From the NCBI GenBank assembly GCA_963718105.1, contig OY970352.1, positions 1,426,001 to 1,490,000 on the forward strand: a stretch of 64,000 nt of DNA, given 5' to 3'. The translations under genes and the position numbers were made by a program. Of this stretch, positions 17,450 to 25,560 are shown piece by piece. The notes beneath the pieces are model-generated. The model saw only the letters and a program-made list of their open reading frames with translations. It had not been told where the DNA came from and made no database searches. Source of the DNA: DASYKT01 sp963718105 (lineage in GTDB: Bacteria > Acidobacteriota > Blastocatellia > Pyrinomonadales > Pyrinomonadaceae). The number at the start of each line of letters is the position of its first letter. Within the stretch, counting starts at the first letter, position 1.

Positions 17450-17478
17450 TGTCCATGATCTCCCCAGTTGGATGGACA
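17450..17478 (+). promoter_or_regulatory. Inverted repeat, candidate activator site upstream of a sigma-54 promoter
   Basis: TGTCCAT (17450-17456) and ATGGACA (17472-17478) form a perfect 7-bp inverted repeat about 100 bp before the promoter at 17575. A third TGTCCAT occurs at 17630. The distance is typical for an enhancer-binding protein site. Confidence 0.4.
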
Positions 17479-17574
17479 CTCATCATGCTCGCTTATTCTG
17501 ATAAACTATGACATCTCTTTATTTAGCAACAGTTTAGCACAAATCCTTGCTATTTAAACATTATTGAACATTGT

Positions 17575-17590
17575 TGGCATACGTTTTGCA
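17575..17590 (+). promoter_or_regulatory. Sigma-54-type -24/-12 promoter
   Basis: TGGCATACGTTTTGCA matches the consensus TGGCAcg-N4-TTGCa with the exact GG-to-GC spacing. It lies about 70 bases before the ATG of the 17658 gene, with room for a transcription start near 17600. Confidence 0.5.
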
Positions 17591-17657
17591 ATATGAGCGC
17601 CGGACGCCCTGTTCTATGTGCGACCCCACTGTCCATTAAAAAAAGGAAAAAAATAAA

Positions 17658-18248
17658 ATGAAAAAAACTATCTACTTACTAGTATTGTCTCTCTTGTTGG
17701 CGAGCGGCGCCATTGCTCAGATGAAATCAAGTCAGCAAAGCGTCCAAAACATGGTTGAAGCAAATGAAGACGGTCCCATTCAACTGCCGACGATAAGACT
17801 GATTTTTAACGGCATCGAAACGGATGCGGCGGAATTGGATGTTATGAATTCGAACCTTTACCGGGGTAATTCATTCGTTATGGTCAGCAATGACAGCCGC
17901 AACGGCATCGCCACTAACATGACCGTTAATTATAATTTTTACCCGGTCGAAGATCAGCCGGGTGTCTACACCATCACCGGCGGCAGATGGAGCCTGACCG
18001 TTTATCAGAACGGCAGCTATATCGGAGCGCTCTTTGGCGATGTGTCCGAAGGCACGATTACGGATGCTGTTGACGAAGGCAGCGGTGATTGTTTGAATCG
18101 CCAGATCATGGCCAGCTTCCGCATTAATGGCGGCATGCAGCACTTCGAAAATGTGGAACCGGAAGAAAAGGCCAGCGGCGAATTTTCATCCTTCACCGAT
18201 TACACCGATAGAAAACGTACCACAGCGAATCTGAACGGAATTCTCTAA
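17658..18248 (+). CDS. Secreted hypothetical protein
   Basis: 196 residues with a clear Sec signal peptide (1-20, ending AIAQ) and a purine-rich ribosome site before the ATG. The mature part is acidic and beta-rich (NMTVNYNFYPVEDQPGVYTI, GRWSLTVYQNGSYIGALFGD) and has one Cys. Not recognised. It follows a sigma-54-like promoter and is closed by a terminator, so it is probably a single-gene unit expressed under a particular condition. Envelope or extracellular location is inferred. Confidence 0.75.
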   Translation: MKKTIYLLVLSLLLASGAIAQMKSSQQSVQNMVEANEDGPIQLPTIRLIFNGIETDAAELDVMNSNLYRGNSFVMVSNDSRNGIATNMTVNYNFYPVEDQPGVYTITGGRWSLTVYQNGSYIGALFGDVSEGTITDAVDEGSGDCLNRQIMASFRINGGMQHFENVEPEEKASGEFSSFTDYTDRKRTTANLNGIL

Positions 18249-18287
18249 TACCCGAAGTAGTAGTTTTGTATTTGGTAAAAGAGATAA

Positions 18288-18320
18288 AATGCCGGGTCCT
18301 TAAAAGGGCCTGGCATTTTT
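18288..18320 (+). terminator. Rho-independent terminator after the 17658 gene
   Basis: AATGCCGGGTCC pairs with GGGCCTGGCATT (with two G-T pairs) around TTAAAA, followed by a T run. Confidence 0.75.
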
Positions 18321-18355
18321 GCGTTTAAAAGAAGCTTGATGGTTTTGGATTTGTT

Positions 18356-18450
18356 AGTGTTATTTCGCGTGGTTTCGTGGTTCCAGTCTTACGACCTTAT
18401 CAATGAAGATCTAAGAATTAACCACGAAACCACACGAAATAACACGAAAA
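18356..18450. repeat. Palindromic repeat (CGTGGTT family)
   Basis: TTATTTCGCGTGGTTTCGTG is mirrored by CACGAAACCACACGAAATAA, with the shared inner segment CCAGTCTTA. Confidence 0.75.
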
Positions 18451-18500
18451 AAGATTTATACACTCTTACATGAAGGACTGAGCGCTTTATAGGCAATACC

Positions 18501-19139
18501 TTATTTTTTAGGAAGTGATCTGTTCAGCTTGTCGCCCGCCGCCGCCTTGGCGGCTTTTATTTCCAGCGAACCTATCGCCTGGAGCAGCAGTTTTTCGGCC
18601 TCGGGTTTATCAGGAACTACGGTCGCCGTTACGATATAAGTTTCGTTTCCGGCCGCCAAAAGGCGCACCAGTGTTTTTATCCAGTCACCGGAATTAAAGA
18701 CCAGGTCCGCGCCGCGCCATTTCCCCACGGAAACCGCTTTTTCGGAAACAAACTTTGTTTCCGGATCTTTGGTGATCGCTTCTTTTAACTGCGTCAGGAT
18801 ATTTGTAACGTCAGCTTCGGCATCGAACGCCCGGTGTTCGTATTTCGATTTGGTGACGGCAAAAAAGCCTTCGGCCAGGTCCCATTTGTACACCGCTTTG
18901 GTCGAGCCTTTGATAGGGTCGGCCGGCGGCGTAAACGTCACGCTCTTTGCGGGGGCCGGCATCCAGATCGTAAACGTTTTTTCGATATCGGTGTATCTTT
19001 TCGTCGCGGGAAGTATTTTTAATGAAAGCTCCGCCGGCGGCGTCGGCCCGGGTTTGGCCGCGCTCGGAACGTCCTTTTGCGCCGCCACCGAAATACCCAG
19101 TAAAAATAAAAGCAAAGTTATGCTGATAGCTCGGATCAT
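18501..19139 (-). CDS. Secreted hypothetical protein, paralogue of the 25561-26157 gene
   Basis: 212 residues. Signal peptide (1-20, ending SVAAQ), Pro/Lys-rich linker, then an alpha/beta domain. Shared features with the 25561 gene are the YKW-L-EGFF block (VYKWDLAEGFFAVTKSKYE), a helix of KEAITKDPE type, and AAGNETYIVTATV before a C-terminal helix. The two form a local family of exported proteins of about 200 residues. Function not recognised; no catalytic motif seen. Confidence 0.75.
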   Translation of the reverse strand: MIRAISITLLLFLLGISVAAQKDVPSAAKPGPTPPAELSLKILPATKRYTDIEKTFTIWMPAPAKSVTFTPPADPIKGSTKAVYKWDLAEGFFAVTKSKYEHRAFDAEADVTNILTQLKEAITKDPETKFVSEKAVSVGKWRGADLVFNSGDWIKTLVRLLAAGNETYIVTATVVPDKPEAEKLLLQAIGSLEIKAAKAAAGDKLNRSLPKK

Positions 19140-19180
19140 GCAGGCAGTATAGCAAATGCGCTGTAAGATTCTTAAGTACT

Positions 19181-19311
19181 GAAGGCGAATTGATTTGGCT
19201 CCGAAGGAGCGTAGGATATTAGCCCCGGGCGAAAGCCCGGGGTTGTTGTTTTAATAAAAGTAAGCCCGTTTAACGGGGGAGAGGCAGAAACCAGGGCAGT
19301 TACGGAGCGTG
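19181..19311 (+). repeat. Direct repeat A flanking the PadR module
   Basis: About 125 bp running from GAAGGCGAATTGATTTGGCT to GGGCAGTTACGGAGCGTG, matched at 20819-20946. It includes the hairpin CCCCGGGCGAAAGCCCGGGG. The first bases resemble the last codons of the 20343 gene. Downstream, 19315-19412, lies an AT-rich inverted repeat (TTCTTAGTTTTCAATG ... TTAAGAATTTTAAGAAC). Confidence 0.7.
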
Positions 19312-19522
19312 TCTTCAGTTCTTAGTTTTCAATGTTAAATTTTGAATGAGCAGATAACGCCAGCTTGTTCATTAAAAATTCAAAACTAAAAATTAAGAAT
19401 TTTAAGAACATTTCATAACTGTCGCCTCTCATCTTCATTTTCTCTTGACACCCAAAAAACATGCGAGTATTATGATTTGTATAACCGGGTCTTACAAATA
19501 GTAAGACCGAAAGAGAAAATAT

Positions 19523-19819
19523 ATGCTTTTATCAAAAACAGAGGCTTTGATTTTGCAGTTGATGTCGGAAAACGGCTTCCGCGAAGTGTACGGACTGGAG
19601 TTGCTGCGCCTTTCAAACGGCGGCATCAAACGCGGCACCGTCTATACCACTTTGCAGCGAATGGAAGACAAGGGCTTTGTCGTGTCCAGACAGGAAGACA
19701 AACCCGACGACGTCTCCGGCATCCCGCGCAGGTTGTACGAGATCACCGGTACAGGGCAGCGGGTTTTAGTCTACGCGAACGATTTTGTTCTGGGTAATGC
19801 GGGATTCGTCGGAGGATAA
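19523..19819 (+). CDS. PadR-family transcriptional regulator
   Basis: 98 residues, normal for short PadR proteins. The winged-helix pattern is clear: SKTEALILQLMSENGFREVY at the start, then GLELLRLSNGGIKRGTVYTT and LQRMEDKGFVVSRQED, with PRRLYEITGTGQRVL as the wing and last helix. It probably binds DNA as a dimer and controls its own operon. The stop is 4 bases before the ATG of the next gene, which encodes a small membrane protein. This is the usual PadR arrangement with a membrane effector. Confidence 0.88.
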   Translation: MLLSKTEALILQLMSENGFREVYGLELLRLSNGGIKRGTVYTTLQRMEDKGFVVSRQEDKPDDVSGIPRRLYEITGTGQRVLVYANDFVLGNAGFVGG

Positions 19820-19823
19820 AGCC

Positions 19824-20340
19824 ATGCAAGAATACATGAGTTACCTTAAAAGATTCTCCTCAAAATTAGAGGACTTAATTCCTTCGTCCCCGGTGGTAAA
19901 TATGTCAGTGATACCCTGCATATTCATCGTTGTGGTGTGTGTTCTTACTACTGAGATGGAAGATTCTTTTAAGATCGGTGTTTTACTGGTCTCCTTGTCT
20001 ATCGGTGGCGCTATAATACTTGTGGCCATAAAGGTCGGAAGTTTTTTGTTAATTAAAACGCGAAACGTGCGATCGTACTTTCAGCATAGAATTGTGAAAC
20101 GCGCTCCTGCATCGTTTTTGCTTTCAGTAATACACTTGCTTCCGGAGAAATGTCGAAAGTGCTTAGAACAGGAAATTTTCAGATATGCGTCTGGAATACT
20201 ATAAGGCGCGTTCAGAAAAACAGGTATTGCACGCGAGATGCGTAGTTATTTGCTATTACATAGGTATTAGCTGGTCGGCGGTAAAATGGATCGCGGAGCG
20301 GGTGAGAGAACTTATTGGATTTATGCCAAAGGTAAGTTAG
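19824..20340 (+). pseudogene. Frameshifted small membrane protein, paralogue of the 20343 gene
   Basis: Reading starts at ATG 19824 behind GGAGG and runs through two membrane segments to a stop at 20204. The homologous frame continues after one extra T in the TTTT run at 20176-20179. With that base removed, the protein continues SDMRLEYYKARSEKQVLHAR and ends GFMPKVS at 20340, matching the C-terminus of the 20343 gene (SDMRLEFYEALAEN ... GFMPKVN). It is either a true frameshift pseudogene or a homopolymer sequencing error. Location next to PadR suggests the membrane effector of the regulator. Confidence 0.75.
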
Positions 20341-20342
20341 TA

Positions 20343-20831
20343 ATGAATACAAAAAAAGTAAAACTGGACAGACAAGATCGGAAAAAGTCTTTTAATCTGG
20401 ATAACTTTCTTTCCTCAAATCCTATCTTTAGCCTGTTAGGAATACCGATAATCTTCGTTTACGTTGTTGGTTTCTTATTTGCCGCCGGGGGAATTTGGGT
20501 TTTATTAGGTATGGCGGCATTAGTTATTACGATTCCGGTCAGCGGTGGAATAATTTCTTTTGCAACTAGAGTACGAGCCAAAACTTCTACCGATTCACCC
20601 GGTTCTTTTTTGCTATCAGTAATACACGTGTTCCCCGAAAAACAACGAAACTTCTTAGAACAAGAAATTTCCGACATGCGCTTAGAATTTTATGAAGCTC
20701 TAGCGGAGAATAATCGCAGGCGGGCTCGCTGTATTATTTTAGGGTATTACCTGGGCCTAAGTTGGTCTGCGTTGAGATGGGGTGCTGAATATGCGAAAAA
20801 ACTTGTCGGATTTATGCCGAAGGTGAATTGA
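20343..20831 (+). CDS. Small membrane protein of PadR-linked type
   Basis: 162 residues from ATG 20343; an in-frame ATG at 20286 lies inside the upstream paralogue and is unlikely. The basic N-terminus (KKVKLDRQDRKKSFNLDNF) is followed by two membrane helices (about 35-80) and a conserved soluble C-terminal part: SFLLSVIHVFPEKQRNFLEQ, EISDMRLEFYEALAE, RCIILGYYLGLSWSALRW. This C-terminal block is seen next to PadR regulators in related bacteria to my recollection, sometimes fused in front of ABC-type permeases, but I cannot name it with certainty. Confidence 0.7.
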   Translation: MNTKKVKLDRQDRKKSFNLDNFLSSNPIFSLLGIPIIFVYVVGFLFAAGGIWVLLGMAALVITIPVSGGIISFATRVRAKTSTDSPGSFLLSVIHVFPEKQRNFLEQEISDMRLEFYEALAENNRRRARCIILGYYLGLSWSALRWGAEYAKKLVGFMPKVN

Positions 20832-20946
20832 TTTAGCTCCGAAGGAGCGCAGGATTAGCCCCGGGCGAAAGCCCGGGTTGTTGTTTTAAATAAAAGTAAG
20901 CCCGTTTAACGGGAAGAGGCAGAAACCAGGGCAGTTATGGAGCGTG
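20819..20946 (+). repeat. Direct repeat B flanking the PadR module
   Basis: Matches 19181-19311. It starts inside the last codons of the 20343 gene (GAAGGTGAATTGATTTAGCT) and continues through the hairpin CCCGGGCGAAAGCCCGGG to GGCAGTTATGGAGCGTG. It then runs directly into an inverted GCAGAAACCAGGGCAG palindrome (20918-20993). Confidence 0.7.
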
Positions 20947-20994
20947 CTTTCTTATCGCAAAATGGCACGCTCCATAACTGCCCTGGTTTCCATC

Positions 20995-21654
20995 TCATTT
21001 CTCGAATACCAGATACGTCACCTTCCGCTTATCTCCGCCCTGTAATTTTCTCGCCCAGGAAGTTTCCATCCCAGACCATTCATCAGACGACATCTCGCCT
21101 GATTCGACAAACTCAAAACCCGCGGCTTCGTAGAGGGGAATCAAGACTTCACTGAAATATTTGGAATTAAGTTCTGGAATATTTAATCTTGAAATCTCAT
21201 TGGCGTCGCGTTCGGGGTCGATGCCGATGACGATCTCTAATAAACATTCTGGCGCGGAAATTCTATATAAAGAAGATAAGACTAAGGAATCTCCCAAAGT
21301 AACAGCGCGCAGCAAACTGCCCCAGGGAAAGTGGATATGGATCTCGTCGGCGCTCGCGGTTAGTTCTTCGGGAAGGTCTTCGATACTAGCCTGCACAAAG
21401 AGTGCGTTAGGAAGCCCGCCTTTAACCGGCTTCCTCGTCGCTTTCATCGAGGGTTTCTCGAGCGGTTTCGCATTGGCGTCGATCCCGATGTAAAACTTGT
21501 CCGGGTTTTCGGCCGCCATGCGAGATACAAAGCGCCCGTCGCCGGTCCCGATGTCGATCACCACACCGCCTTCTTTCATCAGATGATCGTCGCCGGTACG
21601 GTCCGATAAGTTTTCGGAACTCGTCGCGGTTAAGTTATCACTTGGTGCTTCCAC
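20995..21654 (-). CDS. KamB/NpmA-like 16S rRNA (adenine(1408)-N1)-methyltransferase
   Basis: 219 residues from a GTG start. Class I SAM-binding motif VVIDIGTGDGRFVSRMA and acidic GIDANAKP, then KGGLPNALFVQASIEDLPEE. The family hallmark FPWGSLLRAV follows, and near the end SWARKLQGGDKRK. The FPWG Trp and the C-terminal SWARKL Trp correspond to the two Trp residues that sandwich the flipped A1408 in NpmA. Length and motif order match NpmA and KamB, which give resistance to aminoglycosides by methylating N1 of A1408. It is alone, between repeats, with no other resistance or aminoglycoside-synthesis gene in view, so a chromosomal and perhaps intrinsic role is likely. The assignment is from memory of the motifs. 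Confidence 0.75.
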   Translation of the reverse strand: MEAPSDNLTATSSENLSDRTGDDHLMKEGGVVIDIGTGDGRFVSRMAAENPDKFYIGIDANAKPLEKPSMKATRKPVKGGLPNALFVQASIEDLPEELTASADEIHIHFPWGSLLRAVTLGDSLVLSSLYRISAPECLLEIVIGIDPERDANEISRLNIPELNSKYFSEVLIPLYEAAGFEFVESGEMSSDEWSGMETSWARKLQGGDKRKVTYLVFEK

Positions 21655-21742
21655 GGATACATTTCAACATAGTTTTATTTACCTTTCAGGTGAAGGAATT
21701 ATAAATGATTTAAGAAAGAAGCGGTATTTAACCCGGCGTATT

Positions 21743-22234
21743 CTACATCTGAGGCTCGATATCATTTTCCGCCGCCGCATCACCTGACGGAACTCGCGTG
21801 GAATGCAGGATAGTTCCGCTTGGATGAACATGAGCTTTAAGAAAAGTGTCTGATCCCAGGAGATTTAGCATTCCGTTCTGCGATCTCCATTTTGCCCCAA
21901 TGATCATTTGCCGCTGCATTCGGCTGTCAAATTCAATATGAACAGGCTTTTGCTCGTTCTTTGCGTAAATTATGAGCGACGCGTTTCGGATCGGCTGCTC
22001 ATTGATGGCAATAGCAACCCCTACGTGCGATCGCGTATCGGCCGGGCTTAATAATCCTCCTATGTCGAGGCTGATCGTTACGATTCGCGATTGAGGGTTG
22101 GGGTCGGACACGTTCAGAAGAATTTTCAGACCACGGATATCCGTCCAATTTCCAGACGCTGTTTGATCTGTGAACACATGTTTAACGATAATAATGGGAT
22201 TAGTCTGCCCCGCTGCTATCTCATAGGGTTCCAT
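21743..22234 (-). CDS. Hypothetical beta-rich protein
   Basis: 163 residues from the ATG giving MEPYEIAAGQTNPIIIVK; the frame is open 98 codons further upstream, but that part is basic, repeat-like and unconvincing. The body has alternating strands (SRIVTISLDIGGLLSPADTR, HVGVAIAINEQPIRNASLII). No signal peptide, membrane segment or known motif. Not recognised; a small beta-sandwich is a guess. Confidence 0.55.
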   Translation of the reverse strand: MEPYEIAAGQTNPIIIVKHVFTDQTASGNWTDIRGLKILLNVSDPNPQSRIVTISLDIGGLLSPADTRSHVGVAIAINEQPIRNASLIIYAKNEQKPVHIEFDSRMQRQMIIGAKWRSQNGMLNLLGSDTFLKAHVHPSGTILHSTRVPSGDAAAENDIEPQM

Positions 22235-22463
22235 AATATTTAAATATCCGCTCCTTTGCTTTTGGATATTACCATATGTCGGGACCCGAAAATAGAGCGG
22301 CCGGAGTAATAAAAACGGGTACTCTTTGCCCTTTAAAAAAGCGATTGCGGATCGTGAGCGGCCTGCTCGCAGGGGATAACCGCGTAAATTATCAATCCCT
22401 TGGCAGCGAGCCGATTCTCCTTCACGATCCGCAAACTTGTGATTGGTAATTGGGTAATTAGTT

Positions 22464-22557
22464 TTGTTCGTGCTTCTTCGTGTGAGTTCGTGGTTACAGT
22501 TCCTATGTCTTAAAAAAACTGGAACCACAAAATTACACTAAACAACACGAACAAAAA
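22464..22557. repeat. Palindromic repeat (CGTGGTT family)
   Basis: GTTCGTGCTTCTTCGTGTGA is mirrored by ACACTAAACAACACGAAC, with inner ACAGTTCC and GGAAC segments. It lies between the unknown 21743 gene and the S41 peptidase. Confidence 0.7.
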
Positions 22558-22596
22558 ACGAAAATCTTTAACTAATCGCTAACTACCAACTACCAA

Positions 22597-23745
22597 TTAC
22601 TTTTTCTTCATCTCGTCCAGTTCTTTTTGGGTCTGGTCGATGAGTTCCTTCAAGCCGTTCTTGATATTGGGCCGGGTCTGTTTTTCCATGGCTTTGGAGA
22701 GGGCCGAGAGGTAGGCGGTTTTCATCGCCATTTCTTTCGCAACCTTCACGTCCGGTTCGACGCCCGTGCCTTCCCAATTCGTTTTCGTGACGGGGCTGAT
22801 GGCGCGGCCCATCGGAACGAAAGCGCCGAAATGCTCGTTCAATCGCACGCGGCCGCCGGGATTGGCGCCGCCGCCGGTGGTTTCTCCGACGATCGTGGCG
22901 CGTTTCAGATTTTTCAGGTTGTAGGAAAATTCCTCGGCGCCGGAAAACGTGCGCGCGCTGGTCAGCACATAGACGTCCTTGTCGAGAAATTTGCGCCCCG
23001 GTACCACGGGCTTCGTCCAGAATTCTTCCGTCCGGTTTCCTTCGCGCCAGTACAGGTCGTTGAGGTGTACCGATTTATCGCCAAAAAGATAAGAACAGAT
23101 CAACTGGACCATCGCCGGGTCGCCGCCGCCGTTGCGGCGCAGGTCGATGATCAGCGCGTCGGTATTGGCAATAAAATTAAATGCCGCCGCGACCGTGTCC
23201 GCGCCCGCTTCGGGCTCAAAGAAGTTGGTCAGCTCGATGTAACCGATATTGCCTTCCAGGCGCTCCACCTTATTAAAAGCATAATTGATGCGTTTCATAT
23301 ACCAGGCATCTTCGGCTTTTTCGGCGTCGGTGGGTTCGCTGCGCTTGACGCGTTCCGGGATCACGTCAAATGAAAAACCGACGCGCATGTGTTTATCATG
23401 GCTGACGGCCTGCACATCTTCGGTCAGCTTTTTTGAGAGAGCTCGGGCACTGGTGATGGCATCGTATTCATTATTTTTCTGGCGCGCGCGCAGGTCCGCT
23501 TCGATCTTTTTCGCCACTTCGGGGAAGACGTAACCGTCGTTGAGTTCTTTTATCAGGTTGTCAATGACCACGGTCCTGGTGGCCGCGTCAACTGTCAGGT
23601 CCGGCGGAGTATTTTGCGCCGCTCCCGCGGGGGCTCCGGCGGGGGCCGCAGGTGACTGGCCCTGGCCCAAAACCCGCAGCGGGATCAGCACCGCCAACGC
23701 GATCAAAACAACAACGACTACAATGTGTACTAAAGATGCTTTCAT
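22597..23745 (-). CDS. Exported S41-family peptidase
   Basis: 382 residues from the ATG behind AAGGAG. Signal peptide or membrane anchor (8-27), Ala/Pro linker, then the S41 N-terminal helical part (VVIDNLIKELNDGYVFPEVA). The protease core follows: ALIIDLRRNGGGDPAMVQLI, SARTFSGAEEF with the nucleophile Ser, ATIVGETTGGGANPG, and GTGVEPDVKV. The order fits retinol-binding-protein-like (IRBP) serine peptidases; no PDZ domain is obvious. It likely acts in the periplasm on peptides or damaged proteins. The TetR gene lies upstream on the same strand, about 220 bases away across a repeat. Confidence 0.9.
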   Translation of the reverse strand: MKASLVHIVVVVVLIALAVLIPLRVLGQGQSPAAPAGAPAGAAQNTPPDLTVDAATRTVVIDNLIKELNDGYVFPEVAKKIEADLRARQKNNEYDAITSARALSKKLTEDVQAVSHDKHMRVGFSFDVIPERVKRSEPTDAEKAEDAWYMKRINYAFNKVERLEGNIGYIELTNFFEPEAGADTVAAAFNFIANTDALIIDLRRNGGGDPAMVQLICSYLFGDKSVHLNDLYWREGNRTEEFWTKPVVPGRKFLDKDVYVLTSARTFSGAEEFSYNLKNLKRATIVGETTGGGANPGGRVRLNEHFGAFVPMGRAISPVTKTNWEGTGVEPDVKVAKEMAMKTAYLSALSKAMEKQTRPNIKNGLKELIDQTQKELDEMKKK

Positions 23746-23773
23746 ATAATTACTCCTTGGGAAATTTTTATTG

Positions 23774-23957
23774 CGAAGCAATAACGGATATTAGCCGTGG
23801 GTGAAAGCCCACGGTAGATGTCCAATAACATTTATATTTAGCGCCGTAGGCGCGCCGGAAATTTCCTCCGCCCCCTATGGGGCTCACGGTCATTTTTTGC
23901 CTTACTTGACCGGAGGCTTTCGCCTCCGGCTAATATCCCGGATCCCTCCGGGATCAA
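23774..23957. repeat. Palindromic repeat (ATTAGCCGTGGGCGAAAGCC family)
   Basis: The left part has GCGAAGCAATAACGGATATTAGCCGTGG-type sequence with hairpin CGTGGGTGAAAGCCCACG. The right part is CGGAGGCTTTCGCCTCCGGC then TAATATCCCGGATCCCTCCG. Related clusters are at 32935-33122 and 34588-34784. Confidence 0.65.
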
Positions 23958-23962
23958 ATTCT

Positions 23963-24562
23963 TTACTTTGCCAATCCGTTTACTAATAACGCGGCAATAC
24001 CCTTAACTCGCTTTTCCAGTTCCGCGCGTTCGCCCAGTTCCTGCGCGCTGAGGCTGTAGGGAAGCATGCTGTTCGTCGCATAGAGCAGCGTGTGCGCGGT
24101 TTCCAGGGCGTTGTTCTTACCAAAAACACTGGCGCGTTTTCCTTCTTCGATCACCGCGGCAAAGATCCCGGCTTCCTCGTCAAAGTGCTTTTTGCGCCGT
24201 TCGAGCAGCTTTGTCCTTAGGCCCGCCAGCAGTTCGTTCAGGCTCTGGGTATAATGCTGGACACTGTCAAAACGAAACATCACGCGTTCCAGCAGCATCA
24301 GCCGCAGGCGCTCTTCGGCAGCGATATTGCGCGCGGCGATGGCTTCCAGGCGGAGTTTCAGGCGGTCGATGATCCGGTCGATATGCGAGAGGGCTATCTC
24401 TTGCTTGCTGGCAAAGTGTAAGTAAACACTGCCTTTACCAATGCCGACCTCGGCCGCCAGATCGTCGATGGTCATTTTTTTATAACCGTAGCGGGCCAGC
24501 AACCTGTCCGTCGCATCGAGTATGGCGTCTCTGGTGGTGATCTGTCCGACTGCGTCTCTCAT
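23963..24562 (-). CDS. TetR-family transcriptional regulator
   Basis: 199 residues. The N-terminal HTH is intact (DATDRLLARYGYKKMTIDDL, AAEVGIGKGSVYLHFASKQE, about 15-60); the ligand-binding C-terminal part is divergent, as usual. A perfect inverted repeat just before the start codon suggests autoregulation. The S41 peptidase gene lies downstream on the same strand and could be a target, but a repeat lies between them. The ligand is unknown. Confidence 0.9.
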   Translation of the reverse strand: MRDAVGQITTRDAILDATDRLLARYGYKKMTIDDLAAEVGIGKGSVYLHFASKQEIALSHIDRIIDRLKLRLEAIAARNIAAEERLRLMLLERVMFRFDSVQHYTQSLNELLAGLRTKLLERRKKHFDEEAGIFAAVIEEGKRASVFGKNNALETAHTLLYATNSMLPYSLSAQELGERAELEKRVKGIAALLVNGLAK

Positions 24563-24598
24563 AACTGACTAATGACTATATTCGTATTTCAGTCAGTT
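24563..24598. promoter_or_regulatory. Candidate TetR operator
   Basis: AACTGACT (24563-24570) and AGTCAGTT (24591-24598) form a perfect 8-bp inverted repeat with 20 bases between, directly before the TetR start. TGACT is also repeated within the spacer. Confidence 0.5.
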
Positions 24599-24648
24599 TG
24601 TCAAACGCTGGTGACGAAAGAAAAGTTCCGGAAAATATAATTGGCCCG

Positions 24649-24772
24649 TAAACCTGGGAGCGCCGGCATCTTGCCGGCAAGCGCGATATATCGCGCTAAT
24701 TGAGCAAGATTAACAACGATCTGGATCGCTATGCGATCCTGCCGGCAAGATGCCGGCGCTCCCAGGTTTACC
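24649..24772. repeat. Palindromic repeat (CCTGGGAGCGCCGGCATC family)
   Basis: AAACCTGGGAGCGCCGGCAT at the left is mirrored by ATGCCGGCGCTCCCAGGTTT at the right; an inner inverted part is around GCGATATATCGC. Copies are at 46038-46160 and 51326-51470. Confidence 0.8.
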
Positions 24773-24900
24773 GTAACATTTCCGATTAAAATTCATTGGT
24801 ATTTAAGGAGGAAGTCAGCTAGAATGAACCCACTCCCTGAAACACCACAAGCACTACCATCCCTGGGGTTAATTAGCAGTAACTGGAAAGGAAAAGATCT

Positions 24901-25351
24901 ATGAAGCTGATTATCCGAATATCTCTCGTTGCGGTCCTGATCTTCGCCGCTTTGTCCGCAGCGGTTTTCGCCCAAACAGCGTCGCCGCCGCTGCCGAATC
25001 CCGTTCTCTACATGACCGGGTTTGCGGAGTATAAGGTGAGCGGGAAAGATTACATTCGTTACAATTACGCCGTGTTCAATTCGACTTCCTATCCGGACTC
25101 GATCTTTGCCGCCGCGCCCTCGCTTCCGCCATGCGGTAAAAATACAAATTCATCCCGCACCTGGGTCGATATTTATGATCAGCGCGGCAAGAGGATCTAT
25201 GGATTTTGCGGATTTGCAAAGAGCGAAAGCTTGGACTCGATCTGGTTTGGACTGCCGGCCGACGAGCTGCCCCCAAGCTGGATCTATATCGAAATGACCG
25301 ACCGCCAAACAGGGAACAAATACAAATCGAATCTGGCGGAGACAACAATGT

Positions 25352-25353
<2 letters not shown>
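24901..25353 (+). CDS. Secreted hypothetical protein
   Basis: 150 residues. Signal peptide (1-24, ending AVFAQ), then a compact beta-rich domain with two Cys (LPPCGKNTNSSRTWVDIYD, GKRIYGFCGFAKSE) that could form a disulphide. The ending WIYIEMTDRQTGNKYKSNLA suggests a last strand. I do not recognise the family. No partner is evident; the gene stands alone between palindromic repeats. Confidence 0.7.
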
Positions 25354-25536
<183 letters not shown>

Positions 25537-25560
25537 AAACTTTAACTATTCACTATTCAC

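Noticed and set aside
22627..23373. 248-codon plus-strand frame opposite the S41 peptidase
   Set aside because: Shadow of the peptidase; no start context.
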